Below, in pieces: positions 12,316 through 24,158 of a stretch of DNA of 64,000 nt. Position numbers and translations under genes: made by a program. Within the stretch, counting starts at the first letter, position 1. Each line of letters opens with the position of its first letter. The DNA is from Neckera pumila (taxonomy: Eukaryota; Streptophyta; Bryopsida; Hypnales; Neckeraceae), in assembly GCA_963969595.1 (NCBI GenBank), contig OZ018414.1, positions 18,397,660 through 18,461,659 on the forward strand. Reading direction: 5' to 3'. Below the pieces are notes generated by a model. The model did no database searches. It was not told the origin of the DNA and worked only from the letters and a program-made list of their open reading frames with translations.

Positions 12316-14085
12316 TTGAATCCAAAAAATCATGTATATATTTAATCATATGATACAATAAGAAATGACTGTTTTTCTACAATTTGAATATTTTTCTATT
12401 TTCCATAATATTCAAAAGTAAAAACTTGTAAACCTCCTTTCTAATATAAAAAATAATCCAAATGATGATTGTGTTAGAACAAAAAATGTATATATTACTG
12501 ACTTTGAAGTCACTATATAAACTATTTTTGAAATTGAATGTCTAAATTTGTATTAGATGAAATTCATAATTTGTCAATAATGATTTGATTTATTCAAATA
12601 TTATACTATTTTGAGTTCAAGATTTAATCACTAAGAATCCTTTTAAATAATTGTACGTTTGAAAGTATAAAATTTTTGAATGAAAATATCTTTTAAAGTG
12701 CTATATTGTAAAAAGATACTAAATTTAGTCTTAAAACTGATAATTTATGTCTTTCTAAGGATTTTTTCTATGAAATTTTGTCTCCAATTTTTTAAAGGGA
12801 CACATTGTAATACCATTCATCTATATTTTTTCTTAAAATTGACAACATCAAATGAATTTTAGCTTTAAAAGTTCAAAAAAGGATTTGAGTCCTATCCTAG
12901 CAAAGTAACTTCAGTGGTACCTTTCAGTATGGTTTGACCTGTCTATAGAAAACTACTAGACAATGTAAACATTTGAAGTTGCCTTTCTCAAAGTATTTAC
13001 TACAAGTATTATTGTAACTATCCACATGTAGATACAAAAACACTAAAGGCTAAAATGATTTTATATTGAATGTATGTCAAAGCTAACATCAATTTTGTTG
13101 AAACTAATACATAATTAACCCTTAAGTGGTCCCAAACACACACAGTGTCTACAAGAACTTCTTAAACGTGAATTACACATCCTTCCTTTGCATATTGAGA
13201 AAATAACCGTTCTACAAATACTAGTAGAAATACATATCCTAAATGATTGTTCACAATGACTCATGTATAGTTTTTGTAGACAATTTCTAGTCATTTAGAA
13301 CAATCATTAATAGCAATTTTTCTACTAGTAGAAAGTGTGAGCATGGGTCTATTTGAATTTTGTAAGAAAATAAATAAATAAACTATTCCATCATTTTTCC
13401 AATTGTTGTGGGGATTGGTAGATGGATTTCCAAGTACTCTTGGCTACTACTGTAAGGAATCCTAGAGAGGTGTATATAGAAGGGGGGATCTAATTGTTCA
13501 CCTATTTAGCTTGAAAATTTGTTGTTAGTCCTTACTTGGAATTCAAACCTAAATTAGATTTTTTTTCCCTTGGCCTTTTAATATTCTTGATACAAATTGA
13601 ACCATTTGTTATGATTGGCCGTAATCTAAGTGAATGAAGTAGGCTTAAGAAAATTGTGCTTAGGATTTTTCTTTACCTTTTGAGAACGTGCAAAGATGGT
13701 GATCACTTAAAATTTGGTGACGCACTATAAGTAGTTCTACATTCATACATCTTTTTGGACAAAAAATATATTTCAATTATATTCATGCACTTTTTCATCC
13801 AAATTTGGCAACTTCATCCTCATTTTGAATAGAAATGAAAAAATTATGACAAAAAAAGACTACTTTTATTTGGACAAAAGTAGAGATTTATTTTGAAATG
13901 GTGCAATCAAATCCCAATGGTTAGTTGTTTCCTCATAGGAAGTATATGTCATTTTCAGAATGCACAGTTGTCCTACAAGGCAAGTAAAGGCCATGTAGCT
14001 GAATATAATATATAAAATCTGAGGGTATTTGGAAGGGAAGGTTTACAACACAATTTCTTAAGGTTTTAGGAGGGGTGTCTAAAAA
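12316..14085. other. AT-rich intergenic DNA; small inverted repeat at 13219-13330
   Basis: There is no gene. An inverted repeat with arms TACTAGTAGAAAT and its complement (13219-13231 / about 13318-13330), with inner arms AAATGATTGTT / AACAATCATT, forms a ~110-bp hairpin that may be another MITE. Otherwise I see nothing. Confidence 0.5.
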
Positions 14086-14112
14086 TATGCCATATTTAAC
14101 TACTTTTGGACT
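14086..14112 (+). repeat. Left 27-bp terminal inverted repeat
   Basis: It starts TATGCCATATTTAAC and ends TTTTGGACT, and is an exact inverted match to 39655-39681. The immediately inner sequences on the two sides are only weakly alike. Confidence 0.75.
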
Positions 14113-14204
14113 ATTCAAAGTCTAGAATTTAAAATCTCCTGATGTATGGTATTAGGAAATACACCGGAAGATTTTTGTACACAATTATGTTTATTTTTGT
14201 GAAG

Positions 14205-14560
14205 GCGTTGGAAGGCCCTCGGGTGGTCCATTGACGCACAGCAATATGGATCTCAGGATATACATGAACTGCAAATGTGAAGTACATAGCCTTCGAATGG
14301 CTGCATGGTGTTTGTCAAAACATCGGGAGATATCCAGATACATTGAAGTTCATTTTGTTGAGGGTGTTCACATGCCCCAAGAGGTCAATGAGAGCCCATG
14401 AACATGCATCTCAAGATATACATAAAATGTAAATACGGATCAGTATATAACCTGTGATGCATAATGGTAGGCAAAACTTCGGGAGATATCCAGATACCTT
14501 GAAGTTCAAGCACCTAAGTGTGCTGTGAAACCCTCGAGAGGTCAATTGCACTCAAACTTG
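14205..14560 (+). repeat. Subterminal tandem repeat, ~160-bp units
   Basis: Two clear units and the start of a third share CCCTCG(A/G)G(A/T)GGTC, ATCTCARGATATACATRAA and CGGGAGATATCCAGATAC. The period is about 158-165 bp. The target of the copia insertion (GCCCT followed by CGAGGAATTG at 19788) looks like another unit, so the flanks of the copia element were contiguous before it inserted. Confidence 0.6.
14324..14493. promoter_or_regulatory. Palindromic motif copies, left end (2)
   Basis: CGGGAGATATCCAG occurs at 14324-14337 and 14480-14493, one in each subterminal unit. These match the family consensus CGGGAKATMTCCCG except near the right edge. Function is unknown. Confidence 0.5.
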
Positions 14561-14785
14561 TATGTCATGGACAATATGAACTTTGAATGATGCTCCAAGT
14601 TTGAATGCAGGTTCCAAAGGTGGCAAGTGAAGATGAATATTGACAACAGTAAGTGGCAATGAAAAAAAAGTCTTGCAACATTGTAGTAATTCCACAGGAG
14701 ATTAAGTACAAGAAAAGAAAAAATAGCAAAAGAAAAGAGCTTGGACATTTGCTACGACTATAACGTGGAATTTGGAGGGTGCCCT

Positions 14786-15034
14786 TATTGTAAGAAGAAT
14801 ACAAAGGCTTTGTATTCCAATGAAAAGAGAACACAAACAAGTAAAAGGAAGAGGTGAAAAATCCAAGCAAGGAGTTGCCCTCTTATACTACTCTACTAAC
14901 AAGTGCCATGACTAACCTTATAGGTTATATCAATATAGAAGGTTGTCCCTCTGTAATATCACGCTGTCCCTCTCTAATATCACATTGGTTGGCTATAAAC
15001 AATTCCTAACTAAAATCACTCTCTAACTTCAACA
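14786..15034 (-). repeat. 3' LTR of copia element
   Basis: It is 249 bp, reading TGTTGAAGTTAGAGAG at its start and CTTACAATA at its end on the minus strand. It is about 91% identical to the other LTR by eye. Confidence 0.9.
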
Positions 15035-16550
15035 CTCCCACTTTGTTTGTTGCCAAACAATGTCAAACCCATCTCTATGCGAAGAACTTCATGGCGAGGC
15101 TTTGCAAGAGCCTTGGTAAGCACATCCGCCACCATGCGCTCTGTAGGTATGTACTTCATTTCTATCACATTGCTTTCAGTCTTCTCTTGAATGAAATGGT
15201 GTTGGATGTCAATGTGCTTACTCCGAGAATGGTGAGTCGGGTTCTTTACCAAGGCAATGGCGCCTTGATTGTCACACATAATAGGTGTGCTCTTCTCTTG
15301 CTCAAGGCCAACATCACTCAACAACTGTCTTAACTAGATCGCCTCCCTTGTGCCTTGACTAAAGGCCATGTATTCCGCCTTGGTGGTAGACAATGCAATA
15401 GTGGGTTGCTTCTTCGAATTCCACGAAATGGCACCATCTCCAAGCATAAACACATAGCCCAATGTAGACCTGCGATTGCTTGCATCTCCAACCCAATCTG
15501 CATCACAAAAGCCTACCAATGCAAGACTCTTGCCTCTAAGGACCAATTTGGCCTCCAATGTGCCTTGGAGGTACCATATGATCTTTTTTACTGCAATCCA
15601 ATGCTTTGAACGGCTCTTGGCCATATATTGGCTCACCACACTCATGGGAAATGCAAGGTCAACCCTTGTGGCTACCATGACATATATTAAGCTCCCCGCC
15701 GCAGCTTTGTATGATACATCTTGCATTTCCACCTTCATAGCTTCATATTCCTTATCCGTGAGCTTCTCCAACTTCGAATGCACATCAAGTGGCGTGCCAA
15801 TGGCCTTGCACTCCTCCATGTTGAAGTGCTTCAACACCTCCATAATGTACTTATTTTGGCTCATGGTAATGGTGCGTGCCGCCCTTTGCCTTTGAAACTC
15901 CACGCCAAGGCAATAGTGTAGCTCACCGAGGTTACTCATGTCATACTCGCTCTTCAACATGACTTTGACCTCCTCCATTATCTTCATGGTGTTTGTCATG
16001 ATGATCAAATCATCCACATAAACAATGATAATCACCAAGGACTCGTTTGTTTGCTTGATGTAAAGAGAATGGTCCGCGTGGCTCTTTTTGTAACCTGCCT
16101 TTGCAAATAAGGCATCTATATCTATGTACCATGCTCTCCCTAATTGTCTCAATTCATAGATGACTTTCTTGAGTTTACACTTTAGTTGCTCTCGCCCTTC
16201 TTAACAAAACCCTTGGGTTGGTCCATGAAGATGACCTCCTCAAGATGTGGATTGAGAAACGTCGTGACAACATCCATTTGATGTATCTCCAAGTCCATGG
16301 CTGCCCCTATGGCCCCCATACATCGAATGGGGCAAAACTTGGCCACCGGTGCAAAGGTCTCATTGAAGTCCACCTCGTCGACTTGAGAATATCCCTTGGC
16401 TACCAATCTGGCCTTGTAGCGCACAATGTTGTCCAAGACATCTCTCTTAGTGCAAAACACCCATTTGCATCCAATACTCTTACAATCGGAAGGAAAGGAA
16501 GAAAGTTTCCATGTACCTTTATTCATAAACGAGACGTACTCTGCTTGCAT
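15016..16550 (-). pseudogene. copia pol: reverse transcriptase and RNase H, broken
   Basis: The frame contains the copia RT region with the active-site core YVDDLII, preceded by FAPVAKF, and the RNase H region with CDADWVGD, STLGYVF, STTKAEYMA and KHIDIQHHFI. It ends with the usual TKALAKPRHE. It would copy the element RNA into cDNA in virus-like particles. The frame is interrupted by stops near 16180 and 15333, so no full polyprotein can be made. The overlapping plus-strand frames are shadows. Confidence 0.92.
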
Positions 16551-17900
16551 GGCTTGCTTCTACTTGCTTGCATCCGCATTTTTCATGGCTTCCTCCATGG
16601 TATTTAGATCTCTCACAAACGCTATATTTGCACGCTCCACTTGGTGTTGTGGTAAAAAAGTGGTTCGTCCACCATTTTCCAGGTGGCCTGCGCTCTCTTG
16701 TGGGATATCTTGGCTTCTGGGACGTCTTTCCTTCACCACCATCATCACTTGGAGCTGCACTCACTTTCTTCTTTGGTGTTAATGTTGTCATTAGCTCGTC
16801 TTCGTCTTCTATTACCACTTTTTGCAAACTTGGAGATTTGTCCACCTCAAGGTCTCCATTGCTCCCACTTGGACACATCTCCAAAGACTCGCACCCTCCC
16901 TCTTATCTTCGATGAAGGTCACATCTCGACTCTTAAAGATCTTCTTAGTTTCCAAATTCATGAGCCGATAAGCCTTGAAGCCTTTTCAATAGCTCAAAAA
17001 CAAGCACTTGGTGCCTTTGGCATCAAGTTTGGATCGCTGAGGGCTCAAATTCAAAGGATAGGCCATACATCCAAAGATGCGCATGTGGCCAATGGTAGGC
17101 TTTCTTCCACTCCATGCCTCTTGTGATGTCATTGATGCTACCGCACTTGTGGGACACCAATTGCGTATGTATGCTGCATTGGATACAGCCTCCCCCCAAA
17201 ACTCATATTTAAGGCTTTGTGCATGCAACATCGCTTGAGCCATCTCTATAAGCGTACGATTGGCACGCTCCGCTACACCATTTTGTTGTGGAGTATGTGG
17301 CGTTGAAGTTTGATGTTGAATGCCATGTTTCCTCATAAAGGCCTCAAATGCCTTGGACATATACTCACCGCCATTGTCCGATCTCAATACCTTAAACTTA
17401 TGACCACTTCCATTCTCTACAAGGGCCTTCCATGCCTTGAACCTCTCAAACACCTTACTCTTGCATTTGAGCATGAACACCCACACTTTCTTTGAAAAGT
17501 CATCAATGAAGGTAAGGAAATATCTTGCACCACCTATAGAAGTGGTTTTCAGGGGGCCGCACACATCGAAGTGCACAATCTCTAATACCTTGGCTCCCCT
17601 CATTGCTCCCTCGGTCGGGAATAGTTTTCTCGCTTGCTTGCCTTCAATGCAAGCCTCACACGTCAAATTGTAAGCGCTTTTCTTTACTTACATACCACCC
17701 ACCATGCTTGGAAGAGCCTTTACATTCTTCACATTTAGGTGCTCCAATCTCTTATGCCAAAGTTCCACAGTGTCTTGCACCATTGCATCTTGAGCTACAC
17801 AAGCACAACTTGAACCATTCACCGTTTTGAACTCAAGTTGGTACAAGTTGCCTTACTTGAGTGCCAAGACAATCAGCTCTCCATTTGGTGCCTCCAAAAT
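16519..17900 (-). pseudogene. copia pol: GAG-pre-integrase and integrase
   Basis: The region upstream of 17666 reads LWHKRLEHLN...CEACIEGKQ, the His/Cys zinc-binding part. The catalytic core follows, with acidic residues in HFDVCGP, RSDNGGEY and NGVAERANRTL (the D, D and E of the DDE triad). The integrase would insert the cDNA into the genome. A TAA separates the HHCC half from the core in frame, and the region linking to RT (16519-16884) is low-complexity and frameshifted. Confidence 0.9.
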
Positions 17901-18129
17901 ACAATCTTGGTTGTTGAATTGCACCTTCAAGCTTTGTGACACCAACTTGCTCATCAAGAGCAAATTGGCATGCAATTTGGGCACATGCAATGCATCTTAA
18001 ATGCGAATCTTCTTCATCACCCCCTTGACATTGACCTCCACCACAATGCATCCCATACCAATGGCCTCCACCATGCCATTGTCACCTAAATACACCTTGC
18101 GGTTGCTAATGGGTTGATAGGTGAGAAAA

Positions 18130-18998
18130 GCTTGCCTTTGTGGTGTCATGTGTTGCGTGGCCCCCGAATCAATAATTCATTTGAACATGTTGCAGTCATC
18201 ATAGTCATCACTTGACACAAATGCAAAATCCTCCTCCACTTCAGTGACTATCACTTTGTTAGCACTCTCCTTCTTAGGCTTCCAACAATTCCTTGCAAGG
18301 TGGCCGGGTTTACCGCAATTGTAGCATGTACGTGTCTCTTTGTGTAGTTAAGAGGCCTCTCTTTTCCCGTGTCGTGAGATAAGAGCTGCCCCTCCTTCGT
18401 TAGATTCATTCTTCTTCCTCTTGGATATCTCGTGCATCAATTTTGCCGTCACATACTCAAGGGTGAGCTCCTTCATGGATCTTGTCTTCAAAGCCGTGAT
18501 GAGATACTAAAAAGAAGTGGGTAAGCTCTCGAGAAGAGTCATGACAATGTCTCCATCCGTCAAAGGCGCCTCTAAGCAAACAAGTTGGTCCACCAGCCCC
18601 TTGACTTTGTTGATGTGGTCAAACATGTCTTTTCCCTCTTGCATTTTGCACGTGAAAAACTTACGGCGAGTAAAGAGAATATTGGACAAACTCTTAGTCT
18701 CATGGATGTTACAAAGCACCTTCTATGCTTTTGCCGGTCCCTTGCAAGATCAAACATGTGCAAGTTGCCTATCCACAAGATTGCAAGCAATCATGGAGAA
18801 GGCCTTCTTCACCCTCCTCTCGTAAGACTTCTTGGCCTTGGGATCAGCGTCGGAAGGAGGAGGCTCCTTGAAGTCCTCCATAATCTCCCACAAGTCCTTC
18901 TCCGCCAAGATCATCTCCATCTTGAACTTCCACAAGCCAAAGTTCTCTCCATTGAACTTGTCAATGATCCGAACACCTTCTCCCTCACCTGTGGCCAT
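18130..18998 (-). pseudogene. copia gag and protease motif
   Basis: Gag starts at 18998 (MATGEGEGVRIIDKFNGENF). It is cut by an in-frame TGA at 18750-18752 and resumes in the same frame (MQEGKDMFDHINKVKGLVDQ). A CX2CX4HX4C zinc knuckle (CYNCGKPGHLARNC) lies at 18285-18326. The aspartic protease motif DSGATQHM is near 18150-18175. Several further stops make it non-functional. Gag would build the particle and bind RNA; protease would cut the polyprotein. Confidence 0.88.
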
Positions 18999-19030
18999 AG
19001 TGCCATGTCTCCCACTCTAATAAAGTTCTC

Positions 19031-19362
19031 AACAACTCAAATCAATCCTCAATGGCTCTCAAATCTTACAACCAACACTCAGGTGGTTGCCATCTCTCCA
19101 ATGTGACTCCAAATGATCACAACAACTCAAATCAGCCCCTCAATGGCTCTCAAATCCCACAATCAACACTCACGTGGTTGCAATCTCTCCAATGTGACTC
19201 CAAATGATTTCAACAACTCAAATCAGCCCCTCAATGGCTCTCAAATTCTACAACCAATACTCACGTGGTTGCAATCTCTCTAATGTGACTCCAAATGATC
19301 ACAACAACTCAAATTAACCCTTAATGGCTCTCAAATTTCACAACCAACACTCACAATAAAAA
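19031..19362 (-). repeat. 91-bp tandem repeat in copia leader
   Basis: About 3.6 copies of a 90-91-bp unit start with AACAACTCAAATCA at 19031, 19121, 19212 and 19303. They lie between the 5' LTR and the gag start, in the untranslated leader. Confidence 0.8.
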
Positions 19363-19533
19363 TAACACTTGATGCAAAAGAATACCTTTCCAAAGAATAA
19401 GATCCTGCTAATAAAAAAACTCCAAAAACGACCTCCAACTCCACTTGCTCTCAGCTTCAACAGTGCACCTCCAACACACCTTTGCAAAGCGATCTCACCT
19501 CTAATAGCAACTCACATGAGTGGGCCCATAACT

Positions 19534-19782
19534 TATTGTAAGAAGAACACAAAGGCTTTGTATTCCAATGAAAAGAAAACACAAACAAGTACAAGGAAGA
19601 GGTGAAAAAACCAAGCAAGAGGTTGCCCTCTTATACTACTCTACTAACAAGTGCCATGACTAACCTTATGGGATATATCAACATAGAAGGCTATCCCTCT
19701 CTAATATCACGCTTTCCCTCTCTAATATCATGCTAGTTGGCTACAAACAACTCCTAACTACAGTCACTTTCTAACTTCAATA
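19534..19782 (-). repeat. 5' LTR of copia element
   Basis: It is 249 bp. Its first bases on the minus strand are TATTGAAG where the other LTR has TGTTGAAG, so the canonical TG start is mutated. No primer-binding site complementary to initiator tRNA-Met was obvious immediately downstream. Confidence 0.88.
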
Positions 19783-19955
19783 GCCCTCGAGGAATTGTAA
19801 CAAGAACCGCACATTCTGATATTTTTTAATAAAATAAACCCATCCTAGTCACATCAGCTTCCACTGCCAGCACTAGTAACTTCCGTAAAAGACATAGAAA
19901 ACCATTTACCAAAGAAATGAACTATGCCATTATGAAGTCGAACAAAATAAACCAT

Positions 19956-20021
19956 TGGGAGATATCCTGATAGCCCTGCTATGGTCACAGTGAACAAAGG
20001 AAAGCATCGGGAAATGTTCCG
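19956..20021. promoter_or_regulatory. Palindromic motif copies downstream of transposase-like gene (2)
   Basis: TGGGAGATATCCTG occurs at 19956-19969 and CGGGAAATGTTCCG at 20008-20021. Both are mutated versions of the family consensus, just beyond the 3' end (20054) of the minus-strand pseudogene. Confidence 0.45.
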
Positions 20022-20053
20022 GTAGTCGTGGTGGACCACAAGACGTTAGTCGA

Positions 20054-23000
20054 TCAGGGGTCCACCTTGTTTGCCCTATTCAAATTCGCCTGGGCAGCCT
20101 CTCTGCTTTTCTTAGGAATAGTACGTGATTTTGGGTTCACTTTTTTAGACCAATTGGCGTACAATGCACAAGATGCGTCCACCCAAGTGGGAGGCCTGTT
20201 CTCTACAACCCATTTCCCATACCAACAATTCTGGTACATCAATTCCAAGTTACTTTCAGAATTATCTAGTCGCCAATACTAGAGCATGAACTTCCCATTA
20301 TTCTCATGCCCTTCCTCTTTGCAGACATCGGACAGTGCTCTTCCTTGCTAGACAGCACATACTGAGGGGTCCTCAGGTCTAAGCAAAACCCATGAATTTG
20401 GTCAAATATCAACCCAAGGATTAAAGCTTTTCCTTAGCGCCTCATTTGCGGGTCCGCAATAAGGTTCAAATTCCTCTTCTTCTGGAACCATGTCGACAGG
20501 GTTGATGGTCGGCCGCTGGCAAGCGGATTCCTACAACCTCCAATCGTACTTTGGCCAAAAGCCTTCCACCAATTCCGAAGGGCAGTCGGGAAGGGACTCC
20601 TTGAGCTCCCGCAACACACGTTTCCAATAATCAACGTACGACGCAAAGGCGGCCGCAAACCCTTCGCATTTGGACATTCCGTTTCGCCAATACTCAATGT
20701 ACTTCTCAATTCCTAACAGAATCAAACCCTTGCTTAAGGTCGCTTTCCTTGCTGCCTCCATTGCCTTCTCTTGATTTCTTGTGGCTTCCGTAACTTCGCT
20801 ACCCTACATAGGCTTGAAAAAAACAGGCTTAGAGCAACCTCGAGGGAATGTCGCATGACTCATGCGGTCTTTCTTCCACAGGCATCGAGAAGGTGTATCT
20901 GATGGTAGCCATTGTGAATCTACTGCAGACTTTTTGTACTTCATGACGGGGATTCCATCACTATCCACGTAGAACCGAAAAAGGTGCATCTCCCCCAAAC
21001 CAATTGATTTAGCCGTGCCACTACACAGGTATCCCTTCACGAAGGACTTGAAATCCACCACCTCTTGGATGAATTCGAGCATGAATGACAATTCTTGGGA
21101 CTCCATGAACGACTTCATGAGGTCTGCGACAACAAATGTATTCTTGCTCTTTAAAGCCTTCGAGAGGTGGCTAAAATACGCATCAATATCTTCGTGAGTA
21201 TGTCAGACTAAAAGGAAACCGACCTGAATTTTCTTGAAGACTCCTCGCGCAGTAAGCAAAAACAAGAACGCCATGAGGTACTAGTTCTTGTTATCCTTGG
21301 CGGAGTTGTCAAGCTGAAGATAGAGTTTGTTAGGAAGGAGACTAGATCCACGCCGAACTTCTTGTGGAATCAATTTCAAGGCGTCCATACACCGAGATTT
21401 CCCTTTGAGTAGCGCGTCGAACATTGCATTTGCAGGCGGATAGGAAAAGAGGTCGCTCGTCTTTTGAATTGGTGGACCTTCAAGTCGCCTAAACAGACTA
21501 GCCAGCAATAAAATGGTGAAGTTTGAGTCCCCCGACTAGCAAGCTGGTGCATAATGCGCATACGCACCATCAGCATGACCATGAGCCACCATTCCAGTTA
21601 TACTCATGGGAAGCTGATCCAAACCTTGTGTAGCCTTCATCATCACCCGCATTCTTGGAAGAGCCGTCTTCCTTGCGTCCATCTTGTCATGAATAACGCA
21701 TAGTATCTCTTGAAGGTTCCTCCTGGATTCCTTACGCCACGAAGCATACAGACAACGGCAGGATGCTTGATGATTAAGGTGTTCAGTTCGTTGCTTCATG
21801 AATTCCACGAAGTAAGAACTCCCTTTTGGTGATTTCAGAATGAACTGCTACAGTTCATCGCATTTCGTACACTTCGCAAAAGAGCTACCAACAAGCTTAA
21901 TCGAGACGTTGTTGAAGTGCTCTTTCTTTATTCTACTAACCGTTGCTTGGCTCACTGGAAGAAGGCCATACTCCACATTCAACTGCGATTTCCGAAAAAT
22001 AGAAGCACAAGCCGCGGAGGCAATAACACTATGAGAACTGATAAACGAACAGGAGCAAAGAAAACAGCAGCAATGAGGACAATCGATTATAGGGATCAAC
22101 AACGGGATATATCCCGCTAAAAAGATGACTGCATTCAAGTCCTACAGCGAAACGTATGAAGAGGTATTCAAATGAAAGAACCATCCAAATGAAGTACCCA
22201 TAGAGTATTGTATCCTAGAGATGTCCAGCAGAGGGAAAAAACTTAGTGAAGGCCCTATACAGAAGTTCAACGGGATATATCCTATTGACGTAGCAGTTCG
22301 ACAAATCCATCAATATTAAAAAACAACAGAAGGACAGTTCATGGAACTAACTCATTGGCATCAACATGAACGTACTTCCAGTTTTTCCCAATAGGCAGGA
22401 ACTTAAGCGTGTCCACTCTCCCATTTCCAATGCACCGCATTTGGTGCGGCATCTGGTCAGCAGTGTTGTCAATGATCGCTTTCATTGTACCAGTGACTTG
22501 CACCGTTCGAAGTCGAGGCCGCTTAACCTCTTTGTTCCCGTGCGTAGATGAATGAATGCCTTCCTTGTACTTGTCAATGTAATTGTGATAGGTCAACTTC
22601 GGTATTCCGTGAATAATATACCACGCTGTGGTACAGACTTCTACTTCTTCCAACATAATGTACTTCTGCTTCCGTGTCCACTCCACAGTATGCAATTGTC
22701 CACCAACTGCAATTCCATACTCTCGACGCTCTTCAAATGGTTTTGAGAAGTATCTCTGCCTGACCTTCAGCGATTTCTTACGCGGAAACAATTGGCAGCA
22801 ATGACTATCGCAGCAGTTCTGCGAGCTTATCTTCTGAATTTTGAAGTCCGTCGTCTTCCGCATGAACTGTGTCTCCTTTTCACTGAGGGAGGGTTGATGA
22901 ACTATGAAACGATAGGGCGCCTTCTGTCTTCCACCCAAATAGGCTAGGGGATCTGGTACATCAGGGAAGGTGAAGAAGTGGTCGACTATATCCTTTAAAC

Positions 23001-23631
23001 ACCGATCACTAGGGAACCAGCAATTGGAAAGGGGCCACCAAGCATGGGTCATAATCGTGTCTGGGTTACCCCCGAAAATGTCAAGGACTATCACACCTAC
23101 GTAGCCTTCACCGAGGGTAGAACTCTGGAAATAATCATCTGCCCTCCAACAAGTAATTTGACCGGACGATTGAAGAACACCAAAGGAATCTAGTTCATGC
23201 ACCTCTAGGCTGATCCAATCTTCCTGAGGAATGAATGGGCTTCCATCCACATGTGGATCCGTAGTGACCTTCACCATGTCGGCTGCCCTCCACAACATGG
23301 TTCTATTTTGAACTTCCCCCAGCGTACTCAGACCTCTCTGGCAGGGAGAGACCCTGATATGTTGAGCTTCTGGGATGACCAATGAAGGCCTTACGAGAAC
23401 AAATACCCACGGCTTGATCGAGATCAGGACATCCAGCCACTCGCCGTGAGGACGGGCCTCCACAACAGAACCCACTCCAACTTCTCCAAAATCTAGTAGG
23501 GAAAGCCTCACTACGTCACCATCGCTTAGCGTAGCAGTCCTTGCAGTAGATTCTTGAGAACCAGTGTCCCCAGCTGATTCGCCAAAATATGGAGTGATGG
23601 CATTATGAAATGAATCAGAGTACAAATCCAT
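20054..23631 (-). pseudogene. Transposase-like gene with CC-x3-C motif and DUF7869-like DDE region
   Basis: The first exon is an uninterrupted 430-codon frame (23631 to about 22339) starting MDLYSDSFHNA. It carries the cysteine cluster SQNCCDSHCCQLF and the region ending IDKYKEGIHSSTHGN, which I recognise from transposon-borne proteins that lead into DUF7869. After an intron-like gap (about 22340 to 22037) one frame runs about 660 codons to the TGA at 20054. It contains FAKCTKCDEL, IHDKMDARKTALP, QLDNSAKDNKN and HTHEDIDAYFS, the aspartates and histidine of a DDE-like core. That frame has nine internal stops (TAG at 21848, 21536, 21281, 20804, 20531, 20348, 20279; TGA at 21203, 20402) but no frameshift I can detect. 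It is the best candidate for the element's own transposase. The family assignment is from memory of motifs. Confidence 0.6.
22103..22284. promoter_or_regulatory. Palindromic motif copies in putative intron (2)
   Basis: A perfect copy CGGGATATATCCCG lies at 22103-22116 and CGGGATATATCCTA at 22271-22284, between the two exons of the transposase-like pseudogene. Confidence 0.55.
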
Positions 23632-24030
23632 TGTCTCTGACGCATTGAATCCAGGAACCTTATAGTGGCAGAAACATAATGAAGAGTGAACCTGGAGACG
23701 GAAGTTCCAGAATATCAGTCCACATTGTAATTATGACTAGACTTCAATAGGGAAAAGAGATACGTTGATTTATCCCTTGACCTAGTTATATGTGAAGTTT
23801 GCGCCTTTGGCCGAGGTGGAGTGGGGTTGCACTACTACGTTACAAAAAAAATAATGAATTAGAATACAAATGGAATATTGTCTTTCAGAATATGGAACTT
23901 GAGAACCCAATGATCGACGAGATTGGAAGGTCACATCACGGAACAATTTTATTGATCAGTTTGATGCAACGGTACATATTACCATGTACAGTATCCACTA
24001 TTGACCAATTGAGATGTTTTCATGGAAATA

Positions 24031-24129
24031 GCGGGATACCTCCCTCTGGGAACAACGGGATATCTCCCGCTAGAAGGAACGGAATAATTCCCAGTGGAAA
24101 CAACGGGATATCTCCCACTGAAATCAACG
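24031..24129. repeat. 24-bp tandem array of the palindrome (4 units) plus flank
   Basis: Palindrome cores start at 24032, 24056, 24080 and 24104, exactly 24 bp apart; a fifth degenerate unit begins at 24128. The unit reads roughly ACGGGATATCTCCCRCTGRAA with a short spacer. It lies about 400 bp upstream of the start of the minus-strand transposase-like gene, where a promoter would be. The overlapping plus-strand frame giving GNNGISP repeats is a by-product. Confidence 0.7.
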
Positions 24130-24158
24130 GATGACTTCTATTAGTAAGTTCTTAACAG

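Larger units (their letters stand above)
14786..19782 (-). mobile_element. Ty1/copia LTR retrotransposon, full length but decayed
   Basis: The 4997-bp element is on the minus strand. It has two 249-bp LTRs (14786-15034 and 19534-19782), perfect 5-bp target duplications GCCCT (14781-14785 and 19783-19787), and a polypurine tract AAAGTGGGAG directly before the 3' LTR (15035-15044 on the plus strand). Gag, protease, integrase, reverse transcriptase and RNase H follow in the copia order. By eye the LTRs differ at about 23 sites (roughly 9%), so insertion is not recent. Several in-frame stops make it non-autonomous. It sits inside the 14086-39681 element and is therefore younger than that element. 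Confidence 0.93.

Noticed and set aside
15043..18825. Many plus-strand frames of 60-173 codons
   Set aside because: They are antisense shadows of the copia gag-pol genes, which have clear domain motifs on the minus strand.
23799..24134. 111-codon plus-strand frame with GNNGISP-like repeats
   Set aside because: The repeats are the translation of the 24-bp palindrome array; no homologous protein or start context supports a gene.
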